Shown here piece after piece: positions 4,670-13,036 of a DNA stretch of 22,278 nucleotides. Under the pieces are notes generated by a model. That model saw only the letters and a list, made by a program, of their open reading frames with translations, was not told the origin of the DNA and ran no database searches. Position numbers and translations under genes: made by a program. The DNA is taken from positions 1-22,278 of the forward strand of contig JACPMP010000030.1 of NCBI GenBank assembly GCA_016185915.1. The letters run 5' to 3'. Source of the stretch: Candidatus Woesearchaeota archaeon. GTDB lineage: Archaea; Nanobdellota; Nanobdellia; Woesearchaeales; GW2011-AR4. How positions within the stretch are numbered: position 1 is the first letter of the stretch; every line of letters starts with the position of its first letter.

Positions 4670-7297
4670 ATGCACAGCAAAACAATACAGGAAGTTTTCA
4701 GGGAACTGAAAACATCAGAAAAAGGATTTTCCCAAGCAGAAGCAGAAGAACGGCTCAAGCAATATGGCTTAAATGAAATAAAAGAAGGAAAAAAAATTTC
4801 TCCATGGGAAATTTTTTTTGGGCAATTCAAAAGCGTTGTTATTTGGATTTTAATTATTGCTACAGTCACATCTGGGTTTCTTAAAGAATATATTGATGCA
4901 ATTGTAATTCTAATAATAGTTATCTTGATTGCTGTTCTTGGATTCACGCAAGAATACCGTGCTGAAAGAGCGATAGAGGCCTTAAAAAAATTAGCATCAC
5001 TAAAGGCAATTGTAATCAGGGATGGCCAAAAAAAAGAGATTAACTCAAAAGAATTAGTGCCGGGCGACATTATTATTCTTGAAACTGGAGACAAAGTTCC
5101 AGCAGATGCCCGCATAATCGAAGTTCTTAATCTGCAGACCCAAGAAGCCGCCTTGACAGGAGAGTCGAGACCTGTAAGCAAAATTACAAAAGAATTACCA
5201 GAAAATACGGGTGTATCAGATAGAAAAAATATGGCTTTCTCTGGAACAATTGTTGCAAGTGGAAGAGCAAAGGCAATTGTTGTTGTAACTGGAATGCAGA
5301 CTGAAATTGGAAAAATTGCAACGATGATAGAACAGGTTAAGCCAGAACTAACCCCATTACAAAAAAAAATGGATCAGCTTGGAAAAATACTTGGCTATAT
5401 AACAATTGCAATAGCCATAGTTGTTTTTATTGTGGGCTTCTTGTTACATGAAGCTCCTTTGCTTAAAATGCTTCTTGTAGCTGTTTCCTTGGCAGTTGCA
5501 GCCATTCCAGAGGGATTGCCTGCAGTTGTTACAATATCCCTTGCTTTAGGCACTCAAAAAATGCTTAAAAAAAATGCATTGATAAGAAGATTGCCTAGCG
5601 TTGAAACTCTTGGCTCAACAACAACGATTTGTACCGACAAAACAGGAACTCTTACAGTAAATGAAATGACCGTCAAAAAATTATTTGTAAACGGCAAAAT
5701 TATTGATGTTACAGGAGTTGGATATGAAACAAAAGGGCAGTTCTTATACAAAGATAAACAAGCTGGAATTGATGAAATCGAGCTTTTGTTGAGAATAGGT
5801 GCATTAAACAATAATGCCGAGCTTAAGGATGAAAATTTGATAGGGGATCCTACAGAAGGCGCTTTAATTGTCAGCGCTGCAAAGGCCAGCTTGATAAAAG
5901 AAGAGCTAGAAATTGAATGGTCAAGAATTGACGAGATAGAGTTTACAAGCGAAAGAAAGCTCATGACAACAATACATAAACATCGTGGTGAAAGAATAGC
6001 TTATGTGAAAGGAGCTCCTGAAATTGTGCTGAAGATTTGTAATTATATTGACGTAAATGGCAAAGTAAAGAAATTAACTGAACGGGACAAAAATGAAATT
6101 TTAGAGATAAACAAGGAATTTGCAGATGAGGCGTTAAGGGTTCTTGGCTTTGCCTACAAAACATTAACCGATACAAATCCAGAAAAAAATCTAATCTTTG
6201 TAGGACTACAGGGGATGATAGATCCACCAAGAGAAGAGGTTAAAGTTGCGATAGAAAAATGCAAGAAAGCAGGCATAAAAGTTATTATGATTACTGGTGA
6301 CCATGAAATAACTGCAAAGGCGGTTGCAAAGGAGATTGGATTAAGCGGCAAAGCAATTACCGGTCAACATCTTGATGAAATCAAAAATCTTGAAGATTGG
6401 GTCGATGACATTGCAATTTTCGCAAGAGTTAATCCTGAGCATAAAATAAAAATTATTGACGCATTGAAGAAAAAGGGCCATGTTGTTGCAATGACTGGTG
6501 ATGGCGTAAACGATGCCCCTGCACTTAAAAAAGCTGACATTGGAATTGCAATGGGCGTTATAGGCACTGATGTAAGCAAGGAAGCAAGTGCAATGATTTT
6601 GACAGATGATAATTTTGCTTCTATTGTGAATGCTGTAGAAGAAGGAAGGGGTGTTTATGATAACATAAGAAAATACATTGGATTTCTTTTATCAGGCAAT
6701 ATTAGTGAAGTATTGATCATATTTTTGGGCATTATTTTTGGATTGCCTTTGCCATTGACAGCGACACAGATTCTGCTAATAAACTTAGTTACTGATGGGT
6801 TGCCGGCTCTTGCATTGAGCGCGGATCCGTATGAGCCGAATGCAATGTCAAGAAAGCCAAGAAAACAAGATGAGCCAATCTTTAAAGGGCTTAACCCATT
6901 CCTTATTTATTATCCACTTCTGATGACTATAACTGCTTTGTTAATCTTTAGCTGGTTTTATTTCCATAAAGCTAATCTATTCCATGCCCAAACAGCAACA
7001 TTTTTGACAATAAGCATGTTTGAATTGTACCAGGCATTTGCATCAAGGTCAACAATCTATCCTGCATTTAAAGTCGGAATTTTCAAAAACAAGTATTTGA
7101 TTTTAGCAGTTTTAAGCTCATTTGCAGTAATAGCTGCATCAATTTTCATTCCTTCGTTTGGAAAATTTTTGGACATGGCTCCATTGACTATTTGGCAGTT
7201 TATGTTCATAGTGATTGTGTCAAGCATCGGAGCAATAATAATCGAATTGTGTAAATACTTTAAAACAAGAAACGAAGTGATTGAAGCAGTTTATTAG
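4670..7297 (+). CDS. P2-type (Ca2+-like) cation-transporting ATPase
   Basis: This integral membrane pump uses ATP to export or sequester cations, most likely Ca2+. At 875 residues it is of normal length. Visible in order: N-terminal cation-ATPase domain; two helices (about 57-100); actuator TGES (163-166); M4 PEGLP (280-284); phosphorylation site DKTGTLT with Asp323; nucleotide-binding domain; hinge TGDGVNDAP (609-617); and M5-M10. M5 NISEV and M6 NLVTDGLPALA carry the Asn/Glu and Asn/Thr/Asp residues that bind Ca2+ in SERCA-type pumps. A TATA box AATTATAAAC sits about 25 bases before the ATG. The specificity call is inferred from these residues; another divalent or monovalent cation remains possible. 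Confidence 0.93.
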   Translation: MHSKTIQEVFRELKTSEKGFSQAEAEERLKQYGLNEIKEGKKISPWEIFFGQFKSVVIWILIIATVTSGFLKEYIDAIVILIIVILIAVLGFTQEYRAERAIEALKKLASLKAIVIRDGQKKEINSKELVPGDIIILETGDKVPADARIIEVLNLQTQEAALTGESRPVSKITKELPENTGVSDRKNMAFSGTIVASGRAKAIVVVTGMQTEIGKIATMIEQVKPELTPLQKKMDQLGKILGYITIAIAIVVFIVGFLLHEAPLLKMLLVAVSLAVAAIPEGLPAVVTISLALGTQKMLKKNALIRRLPSVETLGSTTTICTDKTGTLTVNEMTVKKLFVNGKIIDVTGVGYETKGQFLYKDKQAGIDEIELLLRIGALNNNAELKDENLIGDPTEGALIVSAAKASLIKEELEIEWSRIDEIEFTSERKLMTTIHKHRGERIAYVKGAPEIVLKICNYIDVNGKVKKLTERDKNEILEINKEFADEALRVLGFAYKTLTDTNPEKNLIFVGLQGMIDPPREEVKVAIEKCKKAGIKVIMITGDHEITAKAVAKEIGLSGKAITGQHLDEIKNLEDWVDDIAIFARVNPEHKIKIIDALKKKGHVVAMTGDGVNDAPALKKADIGIAMGVIGTDVSKEASAMILTDDNFASIVNAVEEGRGVYDNIRKYIGFLLSGNISEVLIIFLGIIFGLPLPLTATQILLINLVTDGLPALALSADPYEPNAMSRKPRKQDEPIFKGLNPFLIYYPLLMTITALLIFSWFYFHKANLFHAQTATFLTISMFELYQAFASRSTIYPAFKVGIFKNKYLILAVLSSFAVIAASIFIPSFGKFLDMAPLTIWQFMFIVIVSSIGAIIIELCKYFKTRNEVIEAVY

Positions 7298-7350
7298 TTT
7301 TATTACTGTTTTCAAATACATTTAAATACAAAAAACTTATTCTATTAACT

Positions 7351-9348
7351 ATGAATTACTTCAATGACGCATGTATTGAAATACTAAAAGAAATCAAAAA
7401 GAATAATCCAAAAACTCAGTATGAGTTGAACCAATTAAAATTAAAAATTTTAAATAAATACAAAACTAATGGTAATCTGTCTTACATACCAAAAAATGCA
7501 GATATTTACTTCGCTGCTTCTGAAGATGAAAGAAAAAATTTCAAAGATTTGCTTTCTTTAAAGCCAGTTAGAACAATTAGCGGGGTAGCGCCAATTGCAT
7601 TGATGTCAGAGCCGTATCCTTGCCCGCACACAATGAAAGGCATTGGCCCTTGCACTTACTGTCCCGGTGGACCGGGTTCTGTTTTTGGAAATGTTCCTCA
7701 AAGCTACACTGGAAGAGAACCCTCGACAAGAAGGGCTATAAGAAATAATTACGACCCCTATTTTATTATCTTCAATCGGCTTGAGCATTATGTTGCAATG
7801 GGCAAAGTGCCAGATAAAGCTGAAATCATAATGCAAGGAGGAACTTTTACATTTTTTCCCAAGGCATATCAGGAATATTTTGTTAAATATGCACTCAAAG
7901 CGATGAATGATTTTTCAAAATTATTTTTTGACAAAGATGGAGATTTAGATATTTTGAAATTCAAGAAATTTTTTGAATTGCCAAGGATATTAATGGAGAA
8001 TGACGGTAGAATAAAAAGAATTCAACAAAAGTTATTGTACATCAAACATTTAGACTTAATTGATTTGGAAATCAAGAAAAAGGTTGAGGAATTATTTTTT
8101 AAAGATTTTTTTGATAAGAAACTGATGGCAGAAAAATTTAATGCGCTAAGAAAGATAGAGAACAATAATCAAAATGAGATAACTATGTCAGAACAGAATA
8201 TATCACTAAAAATTATTGAAAACAAAATCCAAAATCCAAATATCACTGCAATTAAAACCATTCAAAATAAACTAAAAATCCAAAATAATAAAAATCTATC
8301 ATTAAAGCAAATACAAAAAGAAAATGAAACTTCCTTGATAAGATGCGTTGGCTTGACTATAGAAACAAAAAGCGATTTTGGAAAGCTTTATCACGGCAAC
8401 TTAATGCTTGAGTTAAGCTGCACAAGAGTTGAGATTGGGGTTCAAAGCATTTATGACAATGTGCTTGAAGCAACAAATCGAGGCAATACAACTGCCGACA
8501 ACATCGAATCAATTAGAATTCTAAAAGATTTAGGATTTAAGATAAACTGCCACTACATGCCCGGCTTGCCACACACAACAAAAGAAATGGACCTGCATGG
8601 CTTAAGGCAGTTGTTTGAAAATCCAGACTACAAGCCCGATATGCTGAAAATATACCCTTGCATGGTGATGGAAGGCACAAAACTGTATGAAGATTGGAAA
8701 AATGGGAAATTCAAGCCATTAACAACAAAAGAAGCGGCAGAGATAATTGCTGAAGCAAAGCGGTATGTGCCTGAATTTTTAAGAATTGTTAGGATACAAC
8801 GCGACATACCAACTTATGTTACATCATCTGGTGTAGATAGGACTAACCTAAGACAATATGTAGAAAGAGTATGCAAAGAAAAAAGAATTAAATGCAGATG
8901 TATAAGGTGTAGAGAAGCAGGATTAAATTCAATTCAAAATAAAAATATTAACTTAGAAAATCTCAAAATAAAAGTTACGGGGTATGAAGCATCTAAAGGC
9001 AAAGAATTCTTCATTTCAGCGGAAGATATTGAAAATGATGTAATTTTTGGCTATTGCAGGCTAAGGTTTCCTTCACAGTTCTTAAGAGAAGAAATAACAA
9101 AAGATTCTGCACTAATAAGAGAACTTCATGTGTATTCAACAGCTATTCAAATAGGTAAGAAGTCAAGTGATAGTTTTCAACATAAGGGGATAGGCAAAAA
9201 ATTGATGGCGAAAGCAGAGGAAATAGCAAGACAGCATGGAAAAAATAAAGTTGTTGTGCTGTCTGGGATTGGTGCAAGGCAGTATTTTGCTATGCTGGGG
9301 TATGATTATGATGGAAATTATATGTCAAAGATTTTTAGAAAATTCTAA
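7351..9348 (+). CDS. elp3: Elp3-type tRNA uridine carboxymethyltransferase (radical SAM / acetyltransferase)
   Basis: Archaeal Elp3 alone modifies the wobble uridine of tRNA (cm5U) using SAM and acetyl-CoA. The 665 residues show the radical-SAM cluster motif C91-X9-C101-X2-C104 (CPHTMKGIGPCTYC), the MPGLPHTT and MLKIYPCMVMEGT blocks, the KCRCIRCREAG zinc site, and a C-terminal GNAT domain with QHKGIG (610-615). Two oddities: about 140 residues (189-330) replace a linker that is normally far shorter, and the second half is an Asn/Gln/Lys/Ile-rich low-complexity tract; and the usual ETRPD motif reads ETKSD. A TATA-like TTTAAATAC lies about 25 bases before the start. Confidence 0.95.
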   Translation: MNYFNDACIEILKEIKKNNPKTQYELNQLKLKILNKYKTNGNLSYIPKNADIYFAASEDERKNFKDLLSLKPVRTISGVAPIALMSEPYPCPHTMKGIGPCTYCPGGPGSVFGNVPQSYTGREPSTRRAIRNNYDPYFIIFNRLEHYVAMGKVPDKAEIIMQGGTFTFFPKAYQEYFVKYALKAMNDFSKLFFDKDGDLDILKFKKFFELPRILMENDGRIKRIQQKLLYIKHLDLIDLEIKKKVEELFFKDFFDKKLMAEKFNALRKIENNNQNEITMSEQNISLKIIENKIQNPNITAIKTIQNKLKIQNNKNLSLKQIQKENETSLIRCVGLTIETKSDFGKLYHGNLMLELSCTRVEIGVQSIYDNVLEATNRGNTTADNIESIRILKDLGFKINCHYMPGLPHTTKEMDLHGLRQLFENPDYKPDMLKIYPCMVMEGTKLYEDWKNGKFKPLTTKEAAEIIAEAKRYVPEFLRIVRIQRDIPTYVTSSGVDRTNLRQYVERVCKEKRIKCRCIRCREAGLNSIQNKNINLENLKIKVTGYEASKGKEFFISAEDIENDVIFGYCRLRFPSQFLREEITKDSALIRELHVYSTAIQIGKKSSDSFQHKGIGKKLMAKAEEIARQHGKNKVVVLSGIGARQYFAMLGYDYDGNYMSKIFRKF

Positions 9349-9435
9349 TAGACGAAAAGTAAATCTGGGGTCCGTCTTTCACAGAGCGAAAGCGATACAT
9401 TCAGTTAAAAGTATTAGGGGACAATTTTTATATTA

Positions 9436-10044
9436 TTATTTCCAACAAAACCACCGTTTTGAAGAATTTATTTCTTTAATATGCAAACTAAGAATTATCG
9501 GGATTGTTTTATCTGCTTTCAAATTTTGAACGTAATCTATCACTGTCCTATAGTCTTCTTTTATTCTTTTTAGCAATATTTCTTTCTCATAAGGGGTTGG
9601 AACTGGAGAAGACAACCTATAAGTAATTGCAACATTGTCTAATATTTTGTTTGCATTATTTAAGGCGTCAGCAATTCTATAGACATTAGCTCTTAAATCC
9701 AAATTTTGAATTTTTCCTTCACTTATTAGTTTATTGATTACATTAGTTTCGAATCTCCTACTATAAGTTGCATTTCCAGAAATGTATACATCTTTACTAT
9801 TTAAAAATTCATCAAATTTGAATTCGTTCATCCTCATTTCAAATCCAAAAGATTCTAACTGGTGGATAGATTCTTGTCTAAGCTGTTCAGCTGTTGAACA
9901 TTTGTCATCTACAAAAACGTATAAAGCAAAGAGCACAGAAACTATGGTTACAAAACTAGCCCAAAAATGGATGTCGAGCCCTTTGTTTTGCTTCCCTTCA
10001 TTTTTATTAGATGATTTTATCTTTTTTTCTATTTTATTTTCCAT
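9436..10044 (-). CDS. Single-pass membrane protein separated from its upstream region by an IS
   Basis: The 202 residues have a basic Lys/Asn-rich N-terminus, one membrane span (about 28-46, FWASFVTIVSVLFALYVFV), and a predominantly helical soluble domain. No enzyme motif is visible and I do not recognise the family. The IS inverted repeat ends 5 bases before the start codon, so the original upstream DNA now lies beyond the element, after position 11380. Expression would need read-through from the co-directional transposase gene or a promoter in the element's end. It may be functionally silenced although its frame is intact. Confidence 0.65.
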   Translation of the reverse strand: MENKIEKKIKSSNKNEGKQNKGLDIHFWASFVTIVSVLFALYVFVDDKCSTAEQLRQESIHQLESFGFEMRMNEFKFDEFLNSKDVYISGNATYSRRFETNVINKLISEGKIQNLDLRANVYRIADALNNANKILDNVAITYRLSSPVPTPYEKEILLKRIKEDYRTVIDYVQNLKADKTIPIILSLHIKEINSSKRWFCWK

Positions 10045-10049
10045 CTATG

Positions 10050-10066
10050 TTAAACCTCGTGGTTTT
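10050..10066 (-). repeat. IS right-end inverted repeat
   Basis: TTAAACCTCGTGGTTTT on the plus strand is the exact reverse complement of 11363-11379. It lies downstream of the transposase gene, 5 bases from the start codon of the flanking membrane protein gene. Confidence 0.85.
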
Positions 10067-10101
10067 AAATAAATCTTCCTCTACTCAAGTGTAAAGGCAA
10101 T

Positions 10102-10205
10102 TACGACATTCATCTATCCGTGATAGCTAAGCTTCACATTATTGCGGTCGTATTAAAGGCATAGCACCAATCATATAGCAGGCTTACTCCGAAGAGCATT
10201 GGCCT
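10102..10205 (-). ncRNA. Candidate bridge RNA (seekRNA) of the IS
   Basis: Known IS110/IS1111 elements encode a guide RNA in a non-coding end; in IS1111 types it lies 3' of the transposase gene, as here. On the minus strand the segment folds into AGGC-(..)-CTC-UUCG-GAG-(..)-GCCU (10205 to 10180). A second stem UACGAC/GUCGUA (10152-10147 with 10107-10102) encloses CUAUC-ACG-GAUAG (10126-10114). Between them, 10175-10159 reads UAUGAUUGGUGCUAUGC. Its first 8 bases equal the left flank of the insertion, and the last 6 are complementary to GCATAG at the rejoined target. Transcript ends are unknown; the flank matches are direct observations, the role is inferred. Confidence 0.6.
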
Positions 10206-10225
10206 ATGAAATTAGCGGTGTCGCC

Positions 10226-11305
10226 TTATGATGCCTTACATTTCTTTTGAGGAACATAATTTCTATTGCTCATAAGCATTGCATAAATAATTGTCAACAG
10301 CTTTCTTGCTGTTGCGATAATAGCTACCTTATGATTCTTTCTTTTTTTAATCTTATGATAAAATAATGCAAGATTTGAGTCGTGCATTATTGCTATGTTG
10401 GCAAATAATGCAAGATTTGAGTCGTGCATTATTGCTATGTTGGCGCATTCAACAAGTATCCACCTTAAATTGTTATTGCCTTGCTTTGAAATATGTCCGA
10501 CATGACATCTCTCTCCTGATTGGGAGATTGAAGGATTTAATCCAGCATAACTTATTATCTTTTTCGCTGAATTAAACCTCCTCACATCTCCTATTTCTGC
10601 GCTGATCATTAAAGCCGAGTAATAGTCAATCCCTTTGATTGACATTAACAATCTTGCCTGAGGATTGTACTTGACAAAATCCTCAACTCTGTCTTGGGTT
10701 GTATTGATTTTCTCTGTGAAAAAATCAATTGCTTTTAAGTAATTGTCAAACTCAAACCTATCGCACATCGGCAAATCAAGCGAATAAAGTTGCTGCATTC
10801 CTGCCTTGCCGAATAAATCGCTGTATTCGTGCTGGTAGCCATGCCTTAAAAGCAAGGCATTGACTTTTCTCTTGACATCTGCTCTTAGCCTTACTAAGGA
10901 AAGCCTGTGCCTTGTTATTTGCCTATCATATCTGACATCTAATGGGGGAGCATAGCTCTCAGGCAGCATGTTCATTCTTAGCAAGTCTGCCAAGACTTTT
11001 GCATCATGCCTGTCTGTTTTCTTCCTCGATGTTGCTATCAAGCGAACCCTTGAAGGATTCGCTAAAACTAAATTTTTGTAGCCAGCATCGCTTAAATAAT
11101 CATACACATACTGCCAGCAGCTGCATGATTCCAAAGCAATTTTGGAATCCGGTTGTATATTCGACAGAAACAAATCCATCGAATGATGCTCATTCTTGAA
11201 CTTATGCTCAAGAATCACTTTTCCTTCATTGTCCAAGACGCATCCTTGGATAAAGTTTTTATGTACGTCTAATCCTACGTACATACATTGCATGTTAGAT
11301 GTCAT
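10226..11305 (-). CDS. tnp: IS110/IS1111-family transposase (DEDD recombinase)
   Basis: The 359-residue protein has the RuvC-like DEDD domain at its start: Asp13 (VGLDVHK), Glu59 (ALESCS), Asp98 and Asp101 (KTDRHDAKVLADLL). The C-terminal Tnp20 domain includes IKGIDYYSALMISAEIGD and the SQSGERCHVGHISKQGN block, whose serine is the presumed nucleophile. All expected catalytic residues are present. Oddly, a 14-residue block ANIAIMHDSNLALF occurs twice in tandem near the C-terminus; relatives should have it once. A strong Shine-Dalgarno CGGAGGTGAT lies 5 bases ahead of the ATG. Activity is plausible, but the duplication could impair it. Confidence 0.93.
   Translation of the reverse strand: MTSNMQCMYVGLDVHKNFIQGCVLDNEGKVILEHKFKNEHHSMDLFLSNIQPDSKIALESCSCWQYVYDYLSDAGYKNLVLANPSRVRLIATSRKKTDRHDAKVLADLLRMNMLPESYAPPLDVRYDRQITRHRLSLVRLRADVKRKVNALLLRHGYQHEYSDLFGKAGMQQLYSLDLPMCDRFEFDNYLKAIDFFTEKINTTQDRVEDFVKYNPQARLLMSIKGIDYYSALMISAEIGDVRRFNSAKKIISYAGLNPSISQSGERCHVGHISKQGNNNLRWILVECANIAIMHDSNLALFANIAIMHDSNLALFYHKIKKRKNHKVAIIATARKLLTIIYAMLMSNRNYVPQKKCKAS
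10361..10444 (-). repeat. Perfect 42-bp tandem duplication within the transposase gene
   Basis: Bases 10361-10402 and 10403-10444 are identical. The length is a multiple of three, so the frame is kept and 14 residues are repeated. Complete identity suggests a recent slippage event or an assembly artefact. Confidence 0.9.
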
Positions 11306-11362
11306 ACGACATCACCTCCGTTGGTTTTTATTTTTGTTTTATGCTATTGCATAACAATTATA

Positions 11363-11379
11363 AAAACCACGAGGTTTAA
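11363..11379 (-). repeat. IS left-end inverted repeat
   Basis: AAAACCACGAGGTTTAA on the plus strand pairs exactly with 10050-10066. It lies upstream of the transposase gene, close to its promoter. Beyond it the plus strand reads TCATGCAATCATA, the left target half in transposase orientation. Confidence 0.85.
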
Positions 11380-11514
11380 TCATGCAATCATAATGATAGT
11401 TTACTCCACATGTTTAATAATTTGTTGGTTTCATTATAGAAAAATTTTTAATCAGTTACCGCCCATTTACATATCACTAATCAAAAATTTTTTTTATATT
11501 CAATAAGGGAAAGA

Positions 11515-12456
11515 ATGCTAACTTCAACTAAAGAGATAACATTCAAACAAAAATTCATAGAACGCTATTCTAAGCTGACAGATTGGGAAGCTTTTAAGCA
11601 ATGCTCATTGACTTTTTTAAGACGCTCAATCAGAGTCAACACTTTAAAAATTTCAATAAAAGAATTAAAAGAAAGGTTAGAAAAAAATTGGACCTTGGAA
11701 CAGATACCATGGTGCAAAGAGGGCTTTTGGATTGAGCATGCAAAAAAGGAAAGAAGGGATATTGGCAATTTGATTGAGCATTCTCTCGGCTATTTTTACA
11801 CGCAGGAAGCAGCATCTATGATTCCGCCCATTGTACTTGAGCCTAAACCTAGCGAGATTGTTTTGGACATAGCTGCTTCGCCAGGAAGCAAAACAACTCA
11901 GATTGCACAATACATGCAAAACAAAGGCATTTTGATTGCAAATGATTATACTTATGAAAGAATGAAGCCATTATCAATAAACCTTCAAAGATGTGGTGTT
12001 ACAAATGCAATGATTACTTTGATGGAAGGTCAATGGTTCAGGAAAGCAGGAATAGAGTTTGACAAAGTTCTTGTTGATGCCCCTTGCTCTGGCACTGGAA
12101 CAATAAGGAAGAGTTTGAAGACAATTGGAATCTGGAATCCAGACATGGTAAGGCGGCTTTCAATAACCCAAAAGCAGTTGATTGAAACTGGATTTAATCT
12201 TTTAAAACAAGATGGAACTTTGATTTATTCAACCTGCTCTCTTGAGCCAGAAGAAAATGAAGCAGTTGTTGATTTTTTAACAAATAAGTATGAAAATGCA
12301 AAATTGGAAGAAATAAACTTAAAATTAAAAAGAAGCCCCGCAATTTTGGAGTTTGAAGGCAAAAGATATAATGAAGAAATAAAAAAATGCTTGAGGATTT
12401 GGCCGCAGGATAATGATACTGAGGGGTTTTTTGTGACGAAGATAAGGAAAAGATAA
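11515..12456 (+). CDS. RNA 5-methylcytosine methyltransferase (NOP2/NSUN family)
   Basis: The enzyme transfers a methyl group from SAM to C5 of cytosine in tRNA or rRNA. The 313 residues contain an N-terminal RNA-binding part (SIRVNTLK), the GYFYTQEAASMIPP motif, SAM motif I DIAASPGSKTTQ, motif IV DAPCSGTG with Cys191 and motif VI YSTCSLEPEENE with Cys241. The two cysteines are the release and catalytic residues of the family. The C-terminus ends with RIWPQDNDTEGFFVTKIRK, the usual closing motif. AAGGGA precedes the ATG, and TTTTTATATT lies about 25-30 bases upstream. Most archaeal relatives act on tRNA; the position modified cannot be read from sequence. Confidence 0.93.
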   Translation: MLTSTKEITFKQKFIERYSKLTDWEAFKQCSLTFLRRSIRVNTLKISIKELKERLEKNWTLEQIPWCKEGFWIEHAKKERRDIGNLIEHSLGYFYTQEAASMIPPIVLEPKPSEIVLDIAASPGSKTTQIAQYMQNKGILIANDYTYERMKPLSINLQRCGVTNAMITLMEGQWFRKAGIEFDKVLVDAPCSGTGTIRKSLKTIGIWNPDMVRRLSITQKQLIETGFNLLKQDGTLIYSTCSLEPEENEAVVDFLTNKYENAKLEEINLKLKRSPAILEFEGKRYNEEIKKCLRIWPQDNDTEGFFVTKIRKR

Positions 12457-12465
12457 ATTAAAATT

Positions 12466-12696
12466 TCATGAATACAACTGAATCTTGACTGGTAAGGTCA
12501 CTCTCACATCCTTTAATCCTTGTGTTCTTTTTCTGAACCCATGTATTGCTATTCCAGTAACCTTATTAGTTTTTTTATCTATTCTTTCAAATACGCCTTC
12601 ACCCAAATTTTTAAAGTGCCCTTCAGTATAGTCTCCTATATTTAATTCTAAGAAATCTCCTTCCTCATCATAATAAAGGTTGAGTTCGTTGCTCAT
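12466..12696 (-). CDS. DUF2283-like protein, probable antitoxin
   Basis: The 76 residues show the DUF2283 pattern: NLYYDEEGDFLELNIGD, GEGVFERIDKKTNKVTGIAIHGF. The family is small, beta-rich and often found beside small toxins. The start overlaps the stop of the upstream nuclease-like gene by 4 bases (ATGA), so the two are translationally coupled. This order (toxin first, partner second) fits an antitoxin role, which is inferred. It ends 9 bases from the convergent methyltransferase gene. Confidence 0.7.
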   Translation of the reverse strand: MSNELNLYYDEEGDFLELNIGDYTEGHFKNLGEGVFERIDKKTNKVTGIAIHGFRKRTQGLKDVRVTLPVKIQLYS

Positions 12697-12977
12697 TTTA
12701 TCTTATCAGTATAAAAGCTGGTAATGATAAAGCCTTCGCCATTTAAATACTTAACGGAAATAAATAAGTATTCCTTTCTATTTTTATAATATCGGTAATA
12801 AAAATGTACATCCGGGTCATGCTCTACAGTTACTATGGTATCAGGATGCAATAAAGTATCTTTAATCTGTTCCACTTGATTAGCCATCTCAAGATGCTTG
12901 AGAATATGTTTCCATCTCTCATCTGTAAGATAAATATTTCTTCCGGATTTATCTTTTGTCTCAAATATTCTTGGCAT
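12693..12977 (-). CDS. BECR-fold RNase-like protein (PBECR/RelE-like), probable toxin
   Basis: The 94 residues read NIYLTDERWKHILKHLEM, then YYRYYKNRKEYLFISVKYLNGEGFIITSFYTDKIK. This order (helix with W-HI--H, then beta strands with paired aromatic/Arg residues and a closing GEGFIITSFYT strand) matches the barnase/EndoU/colicin/RelE-like nucleases found in phages and TA modules. Candidate catalytic residues are His in KHILKH, the Tyr/Arg cluster, and Thr/Ser near the end. GGAG precedes the start, and TTTAAATATAATAAA is about 25-35 bases upstream. It is coupled to the DUF2283 gene. The nuclease role is inferred from the fold pattern. Confidence 0.65.
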   Translation of the reverse strand: MPRIFETKDKSGRNIYLTDERWKHILKHLEMANQVEQIKDTLLHPDTIVTVEHDPDVHFYYRYYKNRKEYLFISVKYLNGEGFIITSFYTDKIK

Positions 12978-13036
12978 TTGCTCCGTAAATTATTTATTAT
13001 ATTTAAACATTTACAAAAAATGAATCAAAAAAATAC

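Larger units (their letters stand above)
10050..11379 (-). mobile_element. IS110/IS1111-family insertion sequence
   Basis: The element is about 1.33 kb, with one DEDD transposase gene and perfect 17-bp inverted repeats at its ends (10050-10066 and 11363-11379). The non-coding part is short before the gene (about 60 bp) and long after it (about 160 bp), as in the IS1111 subgroup, which also has subterminal repeats. The trinucleotide CAT (transposase strand) flanks both ends, directly after the right repeat and two bases before the left one. The exact tips cannot be fixed without an empty site. A 42-bp tandem duplication within the gene suggests a recent mutation. Confidence 0.85.

Noticed and set aside
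9236..9529. Plus-strand 97-codon ORF overlapping the end of elp3
   Set aside because: It lies in another frame of elp3 and then antisense to the membrane protein gene; its product has no motif and no ribosome site or promoter.
10114..10126. ATAGATG in the IS end matching the right flank CATAGATGG as a guide
   Set aside because: The sense is wrong for a right guide in the known bridge RNA scheme; the CTATGC match at 10159-10164 has the correct sense and sits beside the left guide.
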